Source: Niabella sp. (lineage in GTDB: Bacteria; Bacteroidota; Bacteroidia; Chitinophagales; Chitinophagaceae). From it: 64,000 nt of DNA. Below, piece after piece: positions 17,849 through 26,261 of this stretch. The DNA lies in assembly GCA_017744715.1 (NCBI GenBank), contig JAGIAT010000002.1:310001-374000 (forward strand). Direction: 5' to 3'. The position numbers and the translations under genes are program-made. Below the pieces are notes generated by a model. That model saw nothing but the letters and a program-made list of their open reading frames with translations, ran no database searches and was not told where the DNA came from. Numbering within the stretch: the stretch's first letter is position 1; the number at the start of each line of letters is the position of its first letter.

Positions 17849-19120
17849 CTACGCTTTATCTTTAAATCCGTTGTTAATGTATTCGATACTGTCCCGGAGC
17901 CGGATGGTTTTGGCCAGTTTGTGCAACGCGGTATCATGCTCTTTTACATACGGATTGTCGGTATCCCAAACATATCCGGCCAATACCGAGCAGATCATTT
18001 TTTTGATGTCTGGATTCTGATCGTTTGCAAAGAAGATCGTATGCAGCGTTGTATCGTACCATCCCATCACATAGCTTCTGAAGGTGTTTACCCCCTGCAT
18101 CATCTCTGCTGTATATTCTTTATCCCAGTCAACCGCTTCTCCTTTTAAATGACGTACAACCAGTTTTCCCGCAATCTGGCTGGAAACCGTAGCCAGGGTT
18201 ACGCCGGAAGAAAATACCGGGTCCAGGAATTCGGTTACATTGCCGGTTAACACAAAACCATTTCCATAGAATTTTTCTGTGGTACTGGACCAGGATTGCA
18301 GGATCTTAGGTTCCCATAAAAATTCCACGCCCTTCATCCGTTCGGCTATATAGGGTTCGTCGGCAATCACCGCCCGCATCTGCTCTTCGGGCGTGCCGGT
18401 ATATTTTTCAAAAAAGGCGGGGTCGCCTACAAATCCTACAGAGGTAACGCCGGTAGCAAACGGAATCACCCATACCCATACATCGGGTTTATGTACAATT
18501 ACGGTAATACGGTCCGGCTCATCATCCATCTGGCGGTTTACATCGTTGATATGCACGAACAGCGCCTTCCGCGGGGCCAGGTTCGACGGTTTATCCAGAC
18601 CAAACAAACGGGGAATCACACGTCCATAACCGCTTCCGTCGATGATAAATTTTGCCTCGATCTGTTTTTCATTACCCGCATTATCGGTAACCGTTGTAAC
18701 AGACGATCCGTCTTCATTAAACTGGATGGCCGTAACGGTGGTTTCGTATTCAACAGGTACCCCCTGCGCTTCCAGGCCATCTGCCAGCGCTTTGTCAAAG
18801 TCGGCACGGGTTACCTGGTAAGCATGGTCCCAGCCATCGGTAAACTGATCAGAAAACGAATAATCGCAAACCACTCCGTTACGAACAAATTTGGCGCCTG
18901 TTTTTCGCTGAAAACCCATTTTCAACACACTTTCCAGCAATCCCGCTTCTTCCAGCGCTTCCATACAGCGCGGCAGCAGGCTTTCCCCGATAACAAAGCG
19001 CGGGAATTGCATCTTCTCCACTACCCGAACCCTGTATCCTGCTTTATTTACAATGGCTCCGGCCACGGTTCCTGCGGGCCCCGCGCCAATTACCAGTACA
19101 TCTGTTTGTTCCCTTTGCAT
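17849..19120 (-). CDS. FAD-dependent halogenase-like oxidoreductase
   Basis: A 423-residue flavoprotein. The N-terminal dinucleotide loop is GAGPAG (residues 12-17), GESLLP (45-50) matches the flavin-halogenase/monooxygenase group, and WVWVIP (215-220) fits the WxWxIP motif that marks flavin-dependent halogenases. RKTGAKF (72-78) may supply the conserved Lys. It could chlorinate the aryl ring of the polyene, since some flexirubins are chlorinated; an oxygenase acting on a carrier-bound intermediate is the alternative. It needs a separate flavin reductase, which I do not see here. Confidence 0.8.
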   Translation of the reverse strand: MQREQTDVLVIGAGPAGTVAGAIVNKAGYRVRVVEKMQFPRFVIGESLLPRCMEALEEAGLLESVLKMGFQRKTGAKFVRNGVVCDYSFSDQFTDGWDHAYQVTRADFDKALADGLEAQGVPVEYETTVTAIQFNEDGSSVTTVTDNAGNEKQIEAKFIIDGSGYGRVIPRLFGLDKPSNLAPRKALFVHINDVNRQMDDEPDRITVIVHKPDVWVWVIPFATGVTSVGFVGDPAFFEKYTGTPEEQMRAVIADEPYIAERMKGVEFLWEPKILQSWSSTTEKFYGNGFVLTGNVTEFLDPVFSSGVTLATVSSQIAGKLVVRHLKGEAVDWDKEYTAEMMQGVNTFRSYVMGWYDTTLHTIFFANDQNPDIKKMICSVLAGYVWDTDNPYVKEHDTALHKLAKTIRLRDSIEYINNGFKDKA

Positions 19121-19182
19121 ATTTTCAATTCTGATTTAAAGTTTCGATTTTGTAATGATGGCCGTTCCTTCAGCCATCAAAG

Positions 19183-20265
19183 TTAGCCCTTCTTTTTACA
19201 TTTCAGTAAGGTGTGGCTGAGCCCGATGCCCTCTATCTGCTCCACGATTTCAAAGCCGGCTTTCTCCACGCATTTTTTAAATACCCGGGAATCGTACATC
19301 TGGCTGTTGCCATTGGCGATAGCGGTAAAATAAACAGACAGCTGCTGAATACAGAATGCCGAAGTTTCGAAGCGTTGGTTATCCCAGAACGCCTCCAGGA
19401 TATAAATACTACCGTCGTCGTTCAATGCAGCACCGCACCGTTTCATAATGGAAACGATCTCTTCTTCCGAAAAACAATCCAGGAACTGGCTCATCCAAAC
19501 CGCATCATACCCGGTGGGAAATACCACGGATTCATCCAGCACATTGGCCGGGTAAAAATCAACCCGGTCGCCCAGGCCAAGATCCTCGATGTTCTTTTTT
19601 GCCATGGCTGCCTGCCCGGGCAGATCTACGATGGTGATGGTTACTTCCTTATCGAATTTGGTGGATGCCAATGCCCATTTACCGGTATTGCCGCCTATTT
19701 CCAGCAACTTTTTAATATGATTTTCCGGCTTATAAATATGTTTTAGAACCGCGGGAAACGCTATATCTGAAAAGAAATGATCGTATTCAAACCAGCTTTT
19801 CTGCTGCTGCGGGTTTAATTGTGAAAGGCCTTCATAAACCGTAGACCAGTTGCCCAGTTCCGGTAATCCCGCCGGCTTTCCGGTTTCAATAGCTTCTTCG
19901 AGGTGATACATCCCTTTATAACAAATGTCCTGTACAAAATTCATGTTCACATTTGTAAGCGGATCGTGCAGGATAAAATACCCTGTTTTTGTTAATGCAA
20001 ATTTTTCATCTGCCGTATATTTTACCAGGTGCATTCCCAAACCGGCTTCCAGCAATACCCGTACGGCGTATTTGGAAAGACCCACTTTTTCGCAAATGTC
20101 GTTTAATGCAATACCTGCGCCCCGGGTTTCTTCAATTACTTTTAATATCTGTTTATCTCTTAACACACGCGCTACCTGAAATACAATTGGTCCATGGGCA
20201 ATGATCTGCGCCATGTGTTTTCCTTCCATCGCTGAATAATGTTCTCCTTTGTAGAAATCTATCAT
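19183..20265 (-). CDS. SAM-dependent O-methyltransferase
   Basis: A 360-residue methyltransferase of the two-domain O-methyltransferase type. The N-terminal winged-helix dimer domain (about residues 20-110, ILKVIEETRGAGIALNDICE) is followed by a Rossmann domain whose SAM loop reads LLEIGGNTGKWALA. TIVDLPGQAAMAKKNIEDLG and ILEAFWDN follow the usual order. In this operon it would methylate the aryl hydroxyl or ring of the pigment head group. It lies between a ketosynthase gene and the halogenase-like gene, on the same strand. Confidence 0.88.
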   Translation of the reverse strand: MIDFYKGEHYSAMEGKHMAQIIAHGPIVFQVARVLRDKQILKVIEETRGAGIALNDICEKVGLSKYAVRVLLEAGLGMHLVKYTADEKFALTKTGYFILHDPLTNVNMNFVQDICYKGMYHLEEAIETGKPAGLPELGNWSTVYEGLSQLNPQQQKSWFEYDHFFSDIAFPAVLKHIYKPENHIKKLLEIGGNTGKWALASTKFDKEVTITIVDLPGQAAMAKKNIEDLGLGDRVDFYPANVLDESVVFPTGYDAVWMSQFLDCFSEEEIVSIMKRCGAALNDDGSIYILEAFWDNQRFETSAFCIQQLSVYFTAIANGNSQMYDSRVFKKCVEKAGFEIVEQIEGIGLSHTLLKCKKKG

Positions 20266-20387
20266 TATTTAAGTTTAAACGTTTTACTGCTTAATAGTTG
20301 TACCAACCCCACATTGGTCATCGTTTACTGCCCCGTTTACACATCTCAGTATCTTCCCTGCCCACGGTACCCACAACGTGATCCTTT

Positions 20388-21518
20388 TCAGGTTTTAACC
20401 ACTACGATGGCAGCGTTACAGCCTCCAAATCCTGATGCGGTTTTTAAAAATGTATGTACCGGTTTTTGGATCAGGGTACTGCAAACATGAATGGGCTTTA
20501 CCGTTCCGGGTGTTTCAAATCCCATGGTGGGAATGATGACCTGGTTGCCCAGCGATTCAATACCAATAACGGTTTCCAGCAGGCCCGCTGCGCCCAGGGT
20601 ATGCCCGTAATAGCCTTTCAGACTGTTTACGGGAACCGATTGTAACCCGGCAAGATTGATCGCCCGGCTTTCCATATCGTCGTTATAAACCGTAGCCGTT
20701 CCGTGGGCGGAGATAAAATCGATTGCCGCAGCATCCGTTCCCGCTTCTTTCATGGCGCGATCAATTGCCATAAACAGTTCTTCTCCCGTCCTGGAAGGAC
20801 CGGAGATATGATTGGCGTCATTGCTTACCCCGCCGCCGCTTATAACGATCGGGTTTGCTGCTGCCGGCGGTTGGGTAGAAAGGACTACCGAAGCCGCCGC
20901 CTCACCCAGGTTAATTCCGTTACGATCGGCATCAAACGGCTTACAAAGCACGTTACTCACCGCATGAAACGATTGAAATCCCGAAAGGATAAAGCGGGTA
21001 ATCAGATCCGCACCGGCCACCACCACCGTTTTGTACTTACCGGCCTCCAGCATGCGCTTGGCCGTAATAATGGCCAGGGTTCCGGAGATACAGGCATGGG
21101 AAACGATCACCGGCCGGTTTACAAATCCAAAATGCGCTGAAAGTTTTTGGGCAGAAACGGTTAATGCCACCTCGTTTTTGAGCTCCCGGGTAACCGGCTG
21201 TTGCTCCAGCTGCCCGATATTGCCTTTGGTGGTGGAAAGGATCCAGGCGGTGTCCGGATCGGCCGGATCGATGCCCGCCTGCCGGATCGCATCCTCCATC
21301 GAGGCCGCTGTCAGCGCTTCAAAAGGGGTGAAGGCCGCGGGCGCCTGCTGAAAGAATGCGGGGTCCATCAGCGCGGCACAAAAGGGTACCGGGCTCCTAT
21401 GGGCATCGTTGTGTATTGTTACGGCTGTTTTGCCCGCACATAGCGCTTCTATGTTCTCTTTTGCAGTATTTCCGAGGGGGGAAACAACATTCCGTGATAA
21501 AACGAACACCTTCTTCAT
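20388..21518 (-). CDS. Beta-ketoacyl-ACP synthase (aryl-polyene)
   Basis: A 376-residue ketosynthase with Cys143 (SHACISGTLAI), His272 (SAHGTATVYND) and His306 (KGYYGHTLGAAG) in place, so catalytically complete. The start at 21518 (MKKVFVLSRN) is chosen: it leaves 5 bases after the thioesterase stop, whereas the longer start would overlap it. The divergence from the other two complete synthases suggests a separate step, such as starter loading or early elongation. About 120 bases without a gene separate it from the methyltransferase. Confidence 0.92.
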   Translation of the reverse strand: MKKVFVLSRNVVSPLGNTAKENIEALCAGKTAVTIHNDAHRSPVPFCAALMDPAFFQQAPAAFTPFEALTAASMEDAIRQAGIDPADPDTAWILSTTKGNIGQLEQQPVTRELKNEVALTVSAQKLSAHFGFVNRPVIVSHACISGTLAIITAKRMLEAGKYKTVVVAGADLITRFILSGFQSFHAVSNVLCKPFDADRNGINLGEAAASVVLSTQPPAAANPIVISGGGVSNDANHISGPSRTGEELFMAIDRAMKEAGTDAAAIDFISAHGTATVYNDDMESRAINLAGLQSVPVNSLKGYYGHTLGAAGLLETVIGIESLGNQVIIPTMGFETPGTVKPIHVCSTLIQKPVHTFLKTASGFGGCNAAIVVVKT

Positions 21519-21523
21519 TCCCT

Positions 21524-21943
21524 TTATTTCACAAATTTTTGCTTCCACTCCTGAAAAAACGGAGGGTTGTTCAATAAAAGGGTTTGCGTATCCTTGTCCA
21601 GGAAAACCTGTGTTGTCCGGCCGGTTGCCACCAGGGACCGGTCTGATCCTTTATATAAATTAAACCTGAAATTGATCTTGGCCGCTTCGCAGGGCTCGTA
21701 AATGGTTTCAACCACTACGGTGTCGCCGAACTTCAATGATTTTTTATAATTGCATTCTGCGTGAACGATCGGCACCACTACATTTTCCTTAAAAAAATCA
21801 AGATAACCGATACCATATTTTTTCCCGAAGGCTTCCCGGCCATCTTCAAAATAGCGGATGTAATGACCGTGCCAGACAATACCCAGCGGATCGGCTTCGT
21901 TAAAGCGGATGAGGACTTCGGTTGTATCTTTAAGTTCCTTCAT
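21524..21943 (-). CDS. Hotdog-fold acyl thioesterase (4HBT type)
   Basis: A 139-residue thioesterase of the 4-hydroxybenzoyl-CoA thioesterase group. The motif ADPLGIVWHGHYIRYFEDGRE matches the family's Asp-containing loop and first helix. Such enzymes release acyl chains or edit blocked carrier proteins in aryl-polyene clusters. The start at 21943 gives a one-base stop/start overlap with the upstream gene (TAATG), a sign of coupled translation. A start five codons earlier is also possible. Confidence 0.88.
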   Translation of the reverse strand: MKELKDTTEVLIRFNEADPLGIVWHGHYIRYFEDGREAFGKKYGIGYLDFFKENVVVPIVHAECNYKKSLKFGDTVVVETIYEPCEAAKINFRFNLYKGSDRSLVATGRTTQVFLDKDTQTLLLNNPPFFQEWKQKFVK

Positions 21944-22587
21944 TATTTCGATTTCCACGCAGCGTACTTACTGTTTTTGATGTTGTCGATGACTTTTTTG
22001 AACCCGGTAGCCCAATAATTCCGGAAGCTAAAACCCATGCCCACAGAACCTGCTACGCGTTCGGTCAGTAATATTTTTTTAGACCGGATATCGAACAGGG
22101 TTACCCAAACCGATAATTCTTTTTTGGGTTTATTCATTCCGTCTACCACAAAAAGAAGTCCCGTACCTTTTTTATCGCCGGTGTTAAATCCTTTTACAAG
22201 GGTAGTAATATCGCTTTCCTTTAGCAGGTTATAATCTTCTGAGCTGGATGAAAGCAGGGTTTCCGGGTCCCGCTTCTGGTTCCGTTTAGAAACAAAGCTC
22301 AGGTCACTGTTCATTTCATCTTTGCGGAAGGCACCGGCGATGTCGTATTTCTTAGCCTCATTCACCATCAGGTCGTTAATACCGTCAAACTGGCGGTCTA
22401 CAATATCTTCGGCCTTTGCGGCGGCATCTCCGATCAGTTTTGCTTTTGTAAAATCAATGCCGAAATAATAGATCGGTGTTTCTTTGTTGGTTAATACCTC
22501 ATTGAGGGTTTGCGCCTGGCTGTTCAAACCGGCCATTGCAGTACATGCAAAAAGCAATAACAATATTTTGGTTGAGATCTTTTTCAT
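21943..22587 (-). CDS. Secreted protein of the pigment operon, function unknown
   Basis: A 214-residue protein with a clear signal peptide (lysines, hydrophobic core, cleavage near NSQAQ) and no recognised domain. A central acidic and polar region holds LLSSSSEDYN, and the C-terminal half alternates strands and helices (ELSVWVTLFDIRSKKILLTE). It is embedded between the dehydratase and the thioesterase with coupled translation, so it probably takes part in export or outer-membrane placement of the pigment. That role is inferred from position only. Confidence 0.75.
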   Translation of the reverse strand: MKKISTKILLLLFACTAMAGLNSQAQTLNEVLTNKETPIYYFGIDFTKAKLIGDAAAKAEDIVDRQFDGINDLMVNEAKKYDIAGAFRKDEMNSDLSFVSKRNQKRDPETLLSSSSEDYNLLKESDITTLVKGFNTGDKKGTGLLFVVDGMNKPKKELSVWVTLFDIRSKKILLTERVAGSVGMGFSFRNYWATGFKKVIDNIKNSKYAAWKSK

Positions 22588-22616
22588 TTTGTGTTGTTTT
22601 AAGTTATTGAAAAATT

Positions 22617-23033
22617 TTATCCGGCAACAAATATGCGCATTTCACAGGAAGCGATCACATCGCCATTTATAGCGATGCGGCCATCCACAATGGTAGCATT
22701 GAATACCTGGTTCTTAATATGAATAGACGTTTCCAGCACTTCCCCGACAGCGGGCAGGCGGTTTATCTTTAACTGCTGTACCGCTCCGATAAAGCCCACC
22801 GGAACGGGTTTGTTCTCCTGCTTACAGATATAACCGATACGGGCTGCCGCCGTTTGGGCAATATTTTCTACCAGTCCGGGCTCTTTTAAATAACCGTCTG
22901 CCACCAGGATGTTGTCTTCCGTTACGGTAAACTGCGTTGCAGCTCCGCTGTCATCCGAACGCTCCAGTGTTTGCACCATTACAAAGGGCGCCCGTTGGGG
23001 GATATAGGGCAAAATGTCCTTGGCGATACTCAT
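22617..23033 (-). CDS. ApeP-like 3-hydroxyacyl-ACP dehydratase subunit
   Basis: A 138-residue hotdog-fold protein starting ILPYIPQRAPFVMVQ, typical of the ApeP-like dehydratase group. The helix motif EPGLVENIAQTAAA keeps the catalytic Glu56, but the usual HFPG loop reads DGYLKEPG, so the catalytic His is missing. The operon's other dehydratase has the His but not the Glu. In FabZ enzymes the two residues come from different subunits, so a heterodimer could give one working site. Ketoreduced intermediates would be its substrate. Confidence 0.82.
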   Translation of the reverse strand: MSIAKDILPYIPQRAPFVMVQTLERSDDSGAATQFTVTEDNILVADGYLKEPGLVENIAQTAAARIGYICKQENKPVPVGFIGAVQQLKINRLPAVGEVLETSIHIKNQVFNATIVDGRIAINGDVIASCEMRIFVAG

Positions 23034-23197
23034 ACTCTAATAAACAGTTGGCATTTTCCAAGGCCAACGCGCTAAAATTACAGAATCTTTGGTTTGCAGC
23101 AGGAGTTTTTCTCCCGGTTGTTATTTGTATGGGATCAAACGTCATTCCCGGTTCATGAAAGGGAAAATACAGGCATGACGGCAAAAATAGCGGCTGT

Positions 23198-24088
23198 TTA
23201 TGACGGGGTTTCATCCCAAAACGGGTAATAATTATACCATTGATCCGGATAACCCTTTACCTTCCCGGTCATTTGCGCTACAAAATCGGCCAGGATTGCT
23301 TCCGGGCCTGCTTTTTCGGGGTGATGGCGGTATACCGTGGCCGGAGTTGCAAAAAAATGATAATGTTTGGACGATTCCTTTAGTGCAAACACAAAGGAAA
23401 CGGGCACGGGCAGTTTGGATGCGATGGTGAAGGGGCCTGCGGGAAACCGGGCCGGGGCACCGAGAAAAGAAGCGGCGATTGTTTTATTGCCCTCTAAAAA
23501 CCGGTCGGAGTGCATGCAAACCAGCTCATTGTTGTTCAGCGCCTCCATGATCTCATAAATATGCGCTATATTATCCCGGATGATGATGATGCGCGCATTG
23601 CGCTCGCCGGTAACCCCATCCAGGTACTCCTTTATTTGCTGCTGCTCCCCGTCGTACATAACAATATTGATGCGGGTGTTCAGCCGTTTAAGAAGATGGC
23701 CGGCAATTTCCCAGTTGCCGATATGAGCGCTTAGCAGCAGGCCGCCTTTACCGGCTGCTACCATTTCCCGCAGGTGCTCCTCCCCATCAAAGTGGAAAGA
23801 GAACCGGTTACGGATGCCGCTCATCATAACGATGCGGTCTATAAGCGCCTGCCCAAACCAGTAATAATTACGATACCGGAGCCGGATGGCGTTGAAGCCG
23901 GAATACCCCAGCCGTTTGTTCAGGTAGTATTTTATGGCCCGGTTGGCCCGGGCGCTGCATAAAAAATAGTAGAGGGCTACAAACCGTAACAGGAAATAGG
24001 CCGGCGCCGTGCCCCCTGCCTTCAGCAGGCCGATAAAAATGCTGTAGCCCAGTTTTGTACCCTTGGAGCTTCCGTCCCAGTTTGCCAT
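23198..24088 (-). CDS. LpxL-family lipid acyltransferase
   Basis: A 296-residue protein of the lipid A late-acyltransferase family. The catalytic motif HIGNWE (HX4E type) lies near residue 122, and an N-terminal hydrophobic segment (about residues 25-45) would anchor it to the inner membrane. Aryl-polyene clusters usually carry one such acyltransferase to attach the polyene to a lipid or glycolipid. It lies between the dehydratase and the toxin-antitoxin pair. Confidence 0.9.
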   Translation of the reverse strand: MANWDGSSKGTKLGYSIFIGLLKAGGTAPAYFLLRFVALYYFLCSARANRAIKYYLNKRLGYSGFNAIRLRYRNYYWFGQALIDRIVMMSGIRNRFSFHFDGEEHLREMVAAGKGGLLLSAHIGNWEIAGHLLKRLNTRINIVMYDGEQQQIKEYLDGVTGERNARIIIIRDNIAHIYEIMEALNNNELVCMHSDRFLEGNKTIAASFLGAPARFPAGPFTIASKLPVPVSFVFALKESSKHYHFFATPATVYRHHPEKAGPEAILADFVAQMTGKVKGYPDQWYNYYPFWDETPS

Positions 24089-24111
24089 TTAATCGGATTG
24101 GATTTGTGCTG

Positions 24112-24408
24112 CTAAATCAGCATTTTAAACGAAACGATATCGCAGATAACAATTTCGCTTGTATGATTTAAGTATGCAATTACGTACTTCTTTTTGTAAG
24201 AAACACATCGATAATTCAGATCGGCCCACCGGTTGCTATTACAAGGCTTATGAACTATCCGTTTATCGGCTAATTTCTCAACAAAGGAAAAAATATCGTC
24301 AACAAATTTTTTGGCGGTTTTCGGTAGCCCTTTGGATTCAATGAAATAGGCTATTTCCGCTATAGTAGCAGCTGCGGTATCTAAAATTCTTACTTCCCTT
24401 CTGACCAC
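24112..24408 (-). CDS. ParE/RelE-family toxin
   Basis: A 98-residue protein matching the small RelE/ParE fold: VRILDTAAATIAEIAYFIES, then KTAKKFVDDIFSFVEKL, then YRCVSYKKKYVIAYLNHTSEIVICDIV. RelE members cleave mRNA on ribosomes and ParE members poison gyrase; the sequence does not settle which. It overlaps the antitoxin gene upstream by 19 bases. The pair lies inside the pigment operon on the same strand, 23 bases before the acyltransferase start. Confidence 0.85.
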   Translation of the reverse strand: MVRREVRILDTAAATIAEIAYFIESKGLPKTAKKFVDDIFSFVEKLADKRIVHKPCNSNRWADLNYRCVSYKKKYVIAYLNHTSEIVICDIVSFKMLI

Positions 24409-24560
24409 TTGTCAATCAGTTTATGGGCCATTTTTTTCCCTTCAGCCAGTGAAAGTTTTTTTGCCGGAGCCGTTTTTTGAGCAGCCAAAAGCTCCAGCTT
24501 CTCAAATTTCTTTTCCTCAATAACAACAAACTTTTTCTTATCAATGACCAGGGTGCCCAT
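24390..24560 (-). CDS. Antitoxin of the ParE/RelE pair
   Basis: A 56-residue basic protein (MGTLVIDKKKFVVIEEKKFE...) of the small antitoxin type found with ParE/RelE toxins in Bacteroidota. The start at 24560 is chosen because an earlier Met at 24614 adds an unlikely Cys/Lys-rich tail. The C-terminal part (LAEGKKMAHKLIDKWSEGK) should wrap the toxin. No clear DNA-binding fold is seen, so autoregulation is uncertain. Confidence 0.75.
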   Translation of the reverse strand: MGTLVIDKKKFVVIEEKKFEKLELLAAQKTAPAKKLSLAEGKKMAHKLIDKWSEGK

Positions 24561-24673
24561 AACGCGTGCTTTTAGTAAAAATAACTTTTTTTGTACACAC
24601 TTACCAGCACTCAAACAGGTTTTATTTCCCTGTTAACAGATAGCTATCCCCTCAGTAATAAAAAAATCAGGAG

Positions 24674-24925
24674 TTAAGCCGCCTCTTTTTTCTGAATCTG
24701 TGCGTGTATATAGTTATAGAAGTCATTGAAGGTTACCAGCGGTAAAAAATCGCCGGGTTGTACCTTAAAATGAAAGTTACTTTCCAGGGCCACCACCAAA
24801 TCAATATAATCCAGGCTGTCCAGGTCCAATACCTCTTTGAGACTTGCCTCCGGCTTTATCAGATCCGCATCGGCCTCGAATTCATCTACCAAAAATGCAT
24901 TGGTCGTATTTATTATTTTCTCCAT
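24674..24925 (-). CDS. Acyl carrier protein
   Basis: An 83-residue acidic carrier protein with the phosphopantetheine Ser37 in LDSLDYIDLV. The start at 24925 (MEKIINTTNA) is taken, 18 bases after the ketosynthase stop; a Met three codons earlier is equally possible. The DSLDYIDL form is typical of aryl-polyene and polyketide-type ACPs in Bacteroidota and differs from the other ACP of the operon, so the two may serve different synthases. About 110 bases with no feature separate it from the antitoxin. Confidence 0.93.
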   Translation of the reverse strand: MEKIINTTNAFLVDEFEADADLIKPEASLKEVLDLDSLDYIDLVVALESNFHFKVQPGDFLPLVTFNDFYNYIHAQIQKKEAA

Positions 24926-24943
24926 GCTTAGCATTAGCTCAAA

Positions 24944-26161
24944 TTACCACTTTTTTACAATGAGGGTAGAGTTGGTTCCCCCAAACCCGAATGAATTGGA
25001 CAAAAATACATCTATATTTTTATTCGTTGTATTTTTTACAATATTTAGGGCTGCGGTGTCTGCATCGGGGTTTTCAAAATTGATATTGGGCGCCATAAAT
25101 CCGTGTTCCATCATAATGCTGGAATATACAATTTCGCTGGCACCGGCCATCCAGCATTCGTGGCCGGTCATTGATTTTGTGGAACTTACCGGTGTATTGC
25201 ATCCCTGGAACACCTCTGCAATGGCCCTGGCCTCGCTGGCATCCCCGGCGGGCGTGCTGGTAGCGTGTGCGTTGATGTAATCAATAACGCCGGGCGCTAC
25301 CCCCGCGTCATTCAACGCCATGCGCAGTGATTTTGCAGGCCCCGCCACCGTAGGATTGGAAATATGTTCCCCGTTGGATGAAAAGCCATAACCGATTACT
25401 TCCCCCAGGATGGTGGCGCCTCTTTTTTGTGCAGACTCCAGGCTTTCCAGGATCACGGTGGCCGCGCCGCCGCTGGGAATCAGGCCGTCGCGGTCTTTGT
25501 CGAAAGGACGGGACGCCTTTTCAGGCGCATCTTCCTTTACGGAAAACGCACCCAGCGCATCGAAGGTGCCCATAGACAGATGGTTGATCTCCTGCGCACC
25601 ACCGGTAACTACACAATCCTGCAACCCCATCTTTATAAGGATGTAGGCCAACCCGATGGCATGTGACCCACTCGCGCAGGCGGCGCTTACGGTTAAATTG
25701 ATGCCCTTTAATTTAAAAATGGTAGCCAGGTTCATGGTTACCGTAGAATTCAGCGTTTGAAATACCGCTGCCGATCCTACCAGCATGGTATCTTTTTTTT
25801 CGCGGATCAGGTCGGTAGACTCGATCACCGCCTTGGCGGAGCTGTCGTTTCCATAAAGAAGACCCGGCTCTAACCGTGCCAGGTCTTCTTCGGAAAGACC
25901 CGCTTCCTGCAACGCCTCAATGGTTGCCATATAGGCATATTCGCCCTCCTCCGGAAGCATGATGCGGGAACGCCGGTCCAGTAATCCTTTTAATGAGGGA
26001 CGCTCTACAAAACCGGTCAGGGCAGACCGGTATCCGAATGCTTTACGAACGGGATCGAATATGATCCCCGACTTCCCCTGGTACAGGGAATCTTTTACTT
26101 CCGCTAGGTTTTTACCAATGCAGGAGTAAATTCCCCGACCTGTTATCACCACTCTGTTCAT
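24944..26161 (-). CDS. Beta-ketoacyl-ACP synthase (first gene of the pigment operon)
   Basis: A 405-residue ketosynthase with Cys162 (VSAACASGSHA), His299 (INAHATSTPAGD) and His334 (KSMTGHECWMAG), so complete. The start at 26161 (MNRVVITGRG) is chosen; an upstream Met at 26221 would add 20 residues not found in the family. It heads the leftward operon that runs to 12214, and its start lies five bases after a TAAATTTG motif. It may act in starter or early elongation steps together with the adjacent ACP. Confidence 0.93.
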   Translation of the reverse strand: MNRVVITGRGIYSCIGKNLAEVKDSLYQGKSGIIFDPVRKAFGYRSALTGFVERPSLKGLLDRRSRIMLPEEGEYAYMATIEALQEAGLSEEDLARLEPGLLYGNDSSAKAVIESTDLIREKKDTMLVGSAAVFQTLNSTVTMNLATIFKLKGINLTVSAACASGSHAIGLAYILIKMGLQDCVVTGGAQEINHLSMGTFDALGAFSVKEDAPEKASRPFDKDRDGLIPSGGAATVILESLESAQKRGATILGEVIGYGFSSNGEHISNPTVAGPAKSLRMALNDAGVAPGVIDYINAHATSTPAGDASEARAIAEVFQGCNTPVSSTKSMTGHECWMAGASEIVYSSIMMEHGFMAPNINFENPDADTAALNIVKNTTNKNIDVFLSNSFGFGGTNSTLIVKKW

Positions 26162-26166
26162 TCGTG

Positions 26167-26174
26167 CAAATTTA
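26167..26174 (-). promoter_or_regulatory. Possible -7 element of the pigment operon
   Basis: Minus-strand TAAATTTG fits the Bacteroidota -7 consensus TAnnTTTG and lies five bases before the ketosynthase ATG. No good -33 TTTG is seen at the usual distance, so this is tentative. If used, the message would be leaderless. Confidence 0.35.
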
Positions 26175-26261
26175 ACGGGAAAAATACATTCATGCAGGTC
26201 ACTAAAAAGGGTTACACCCAAACGGGCTAACCCTCTGTATCGATCGCTTATGAACCGTACG

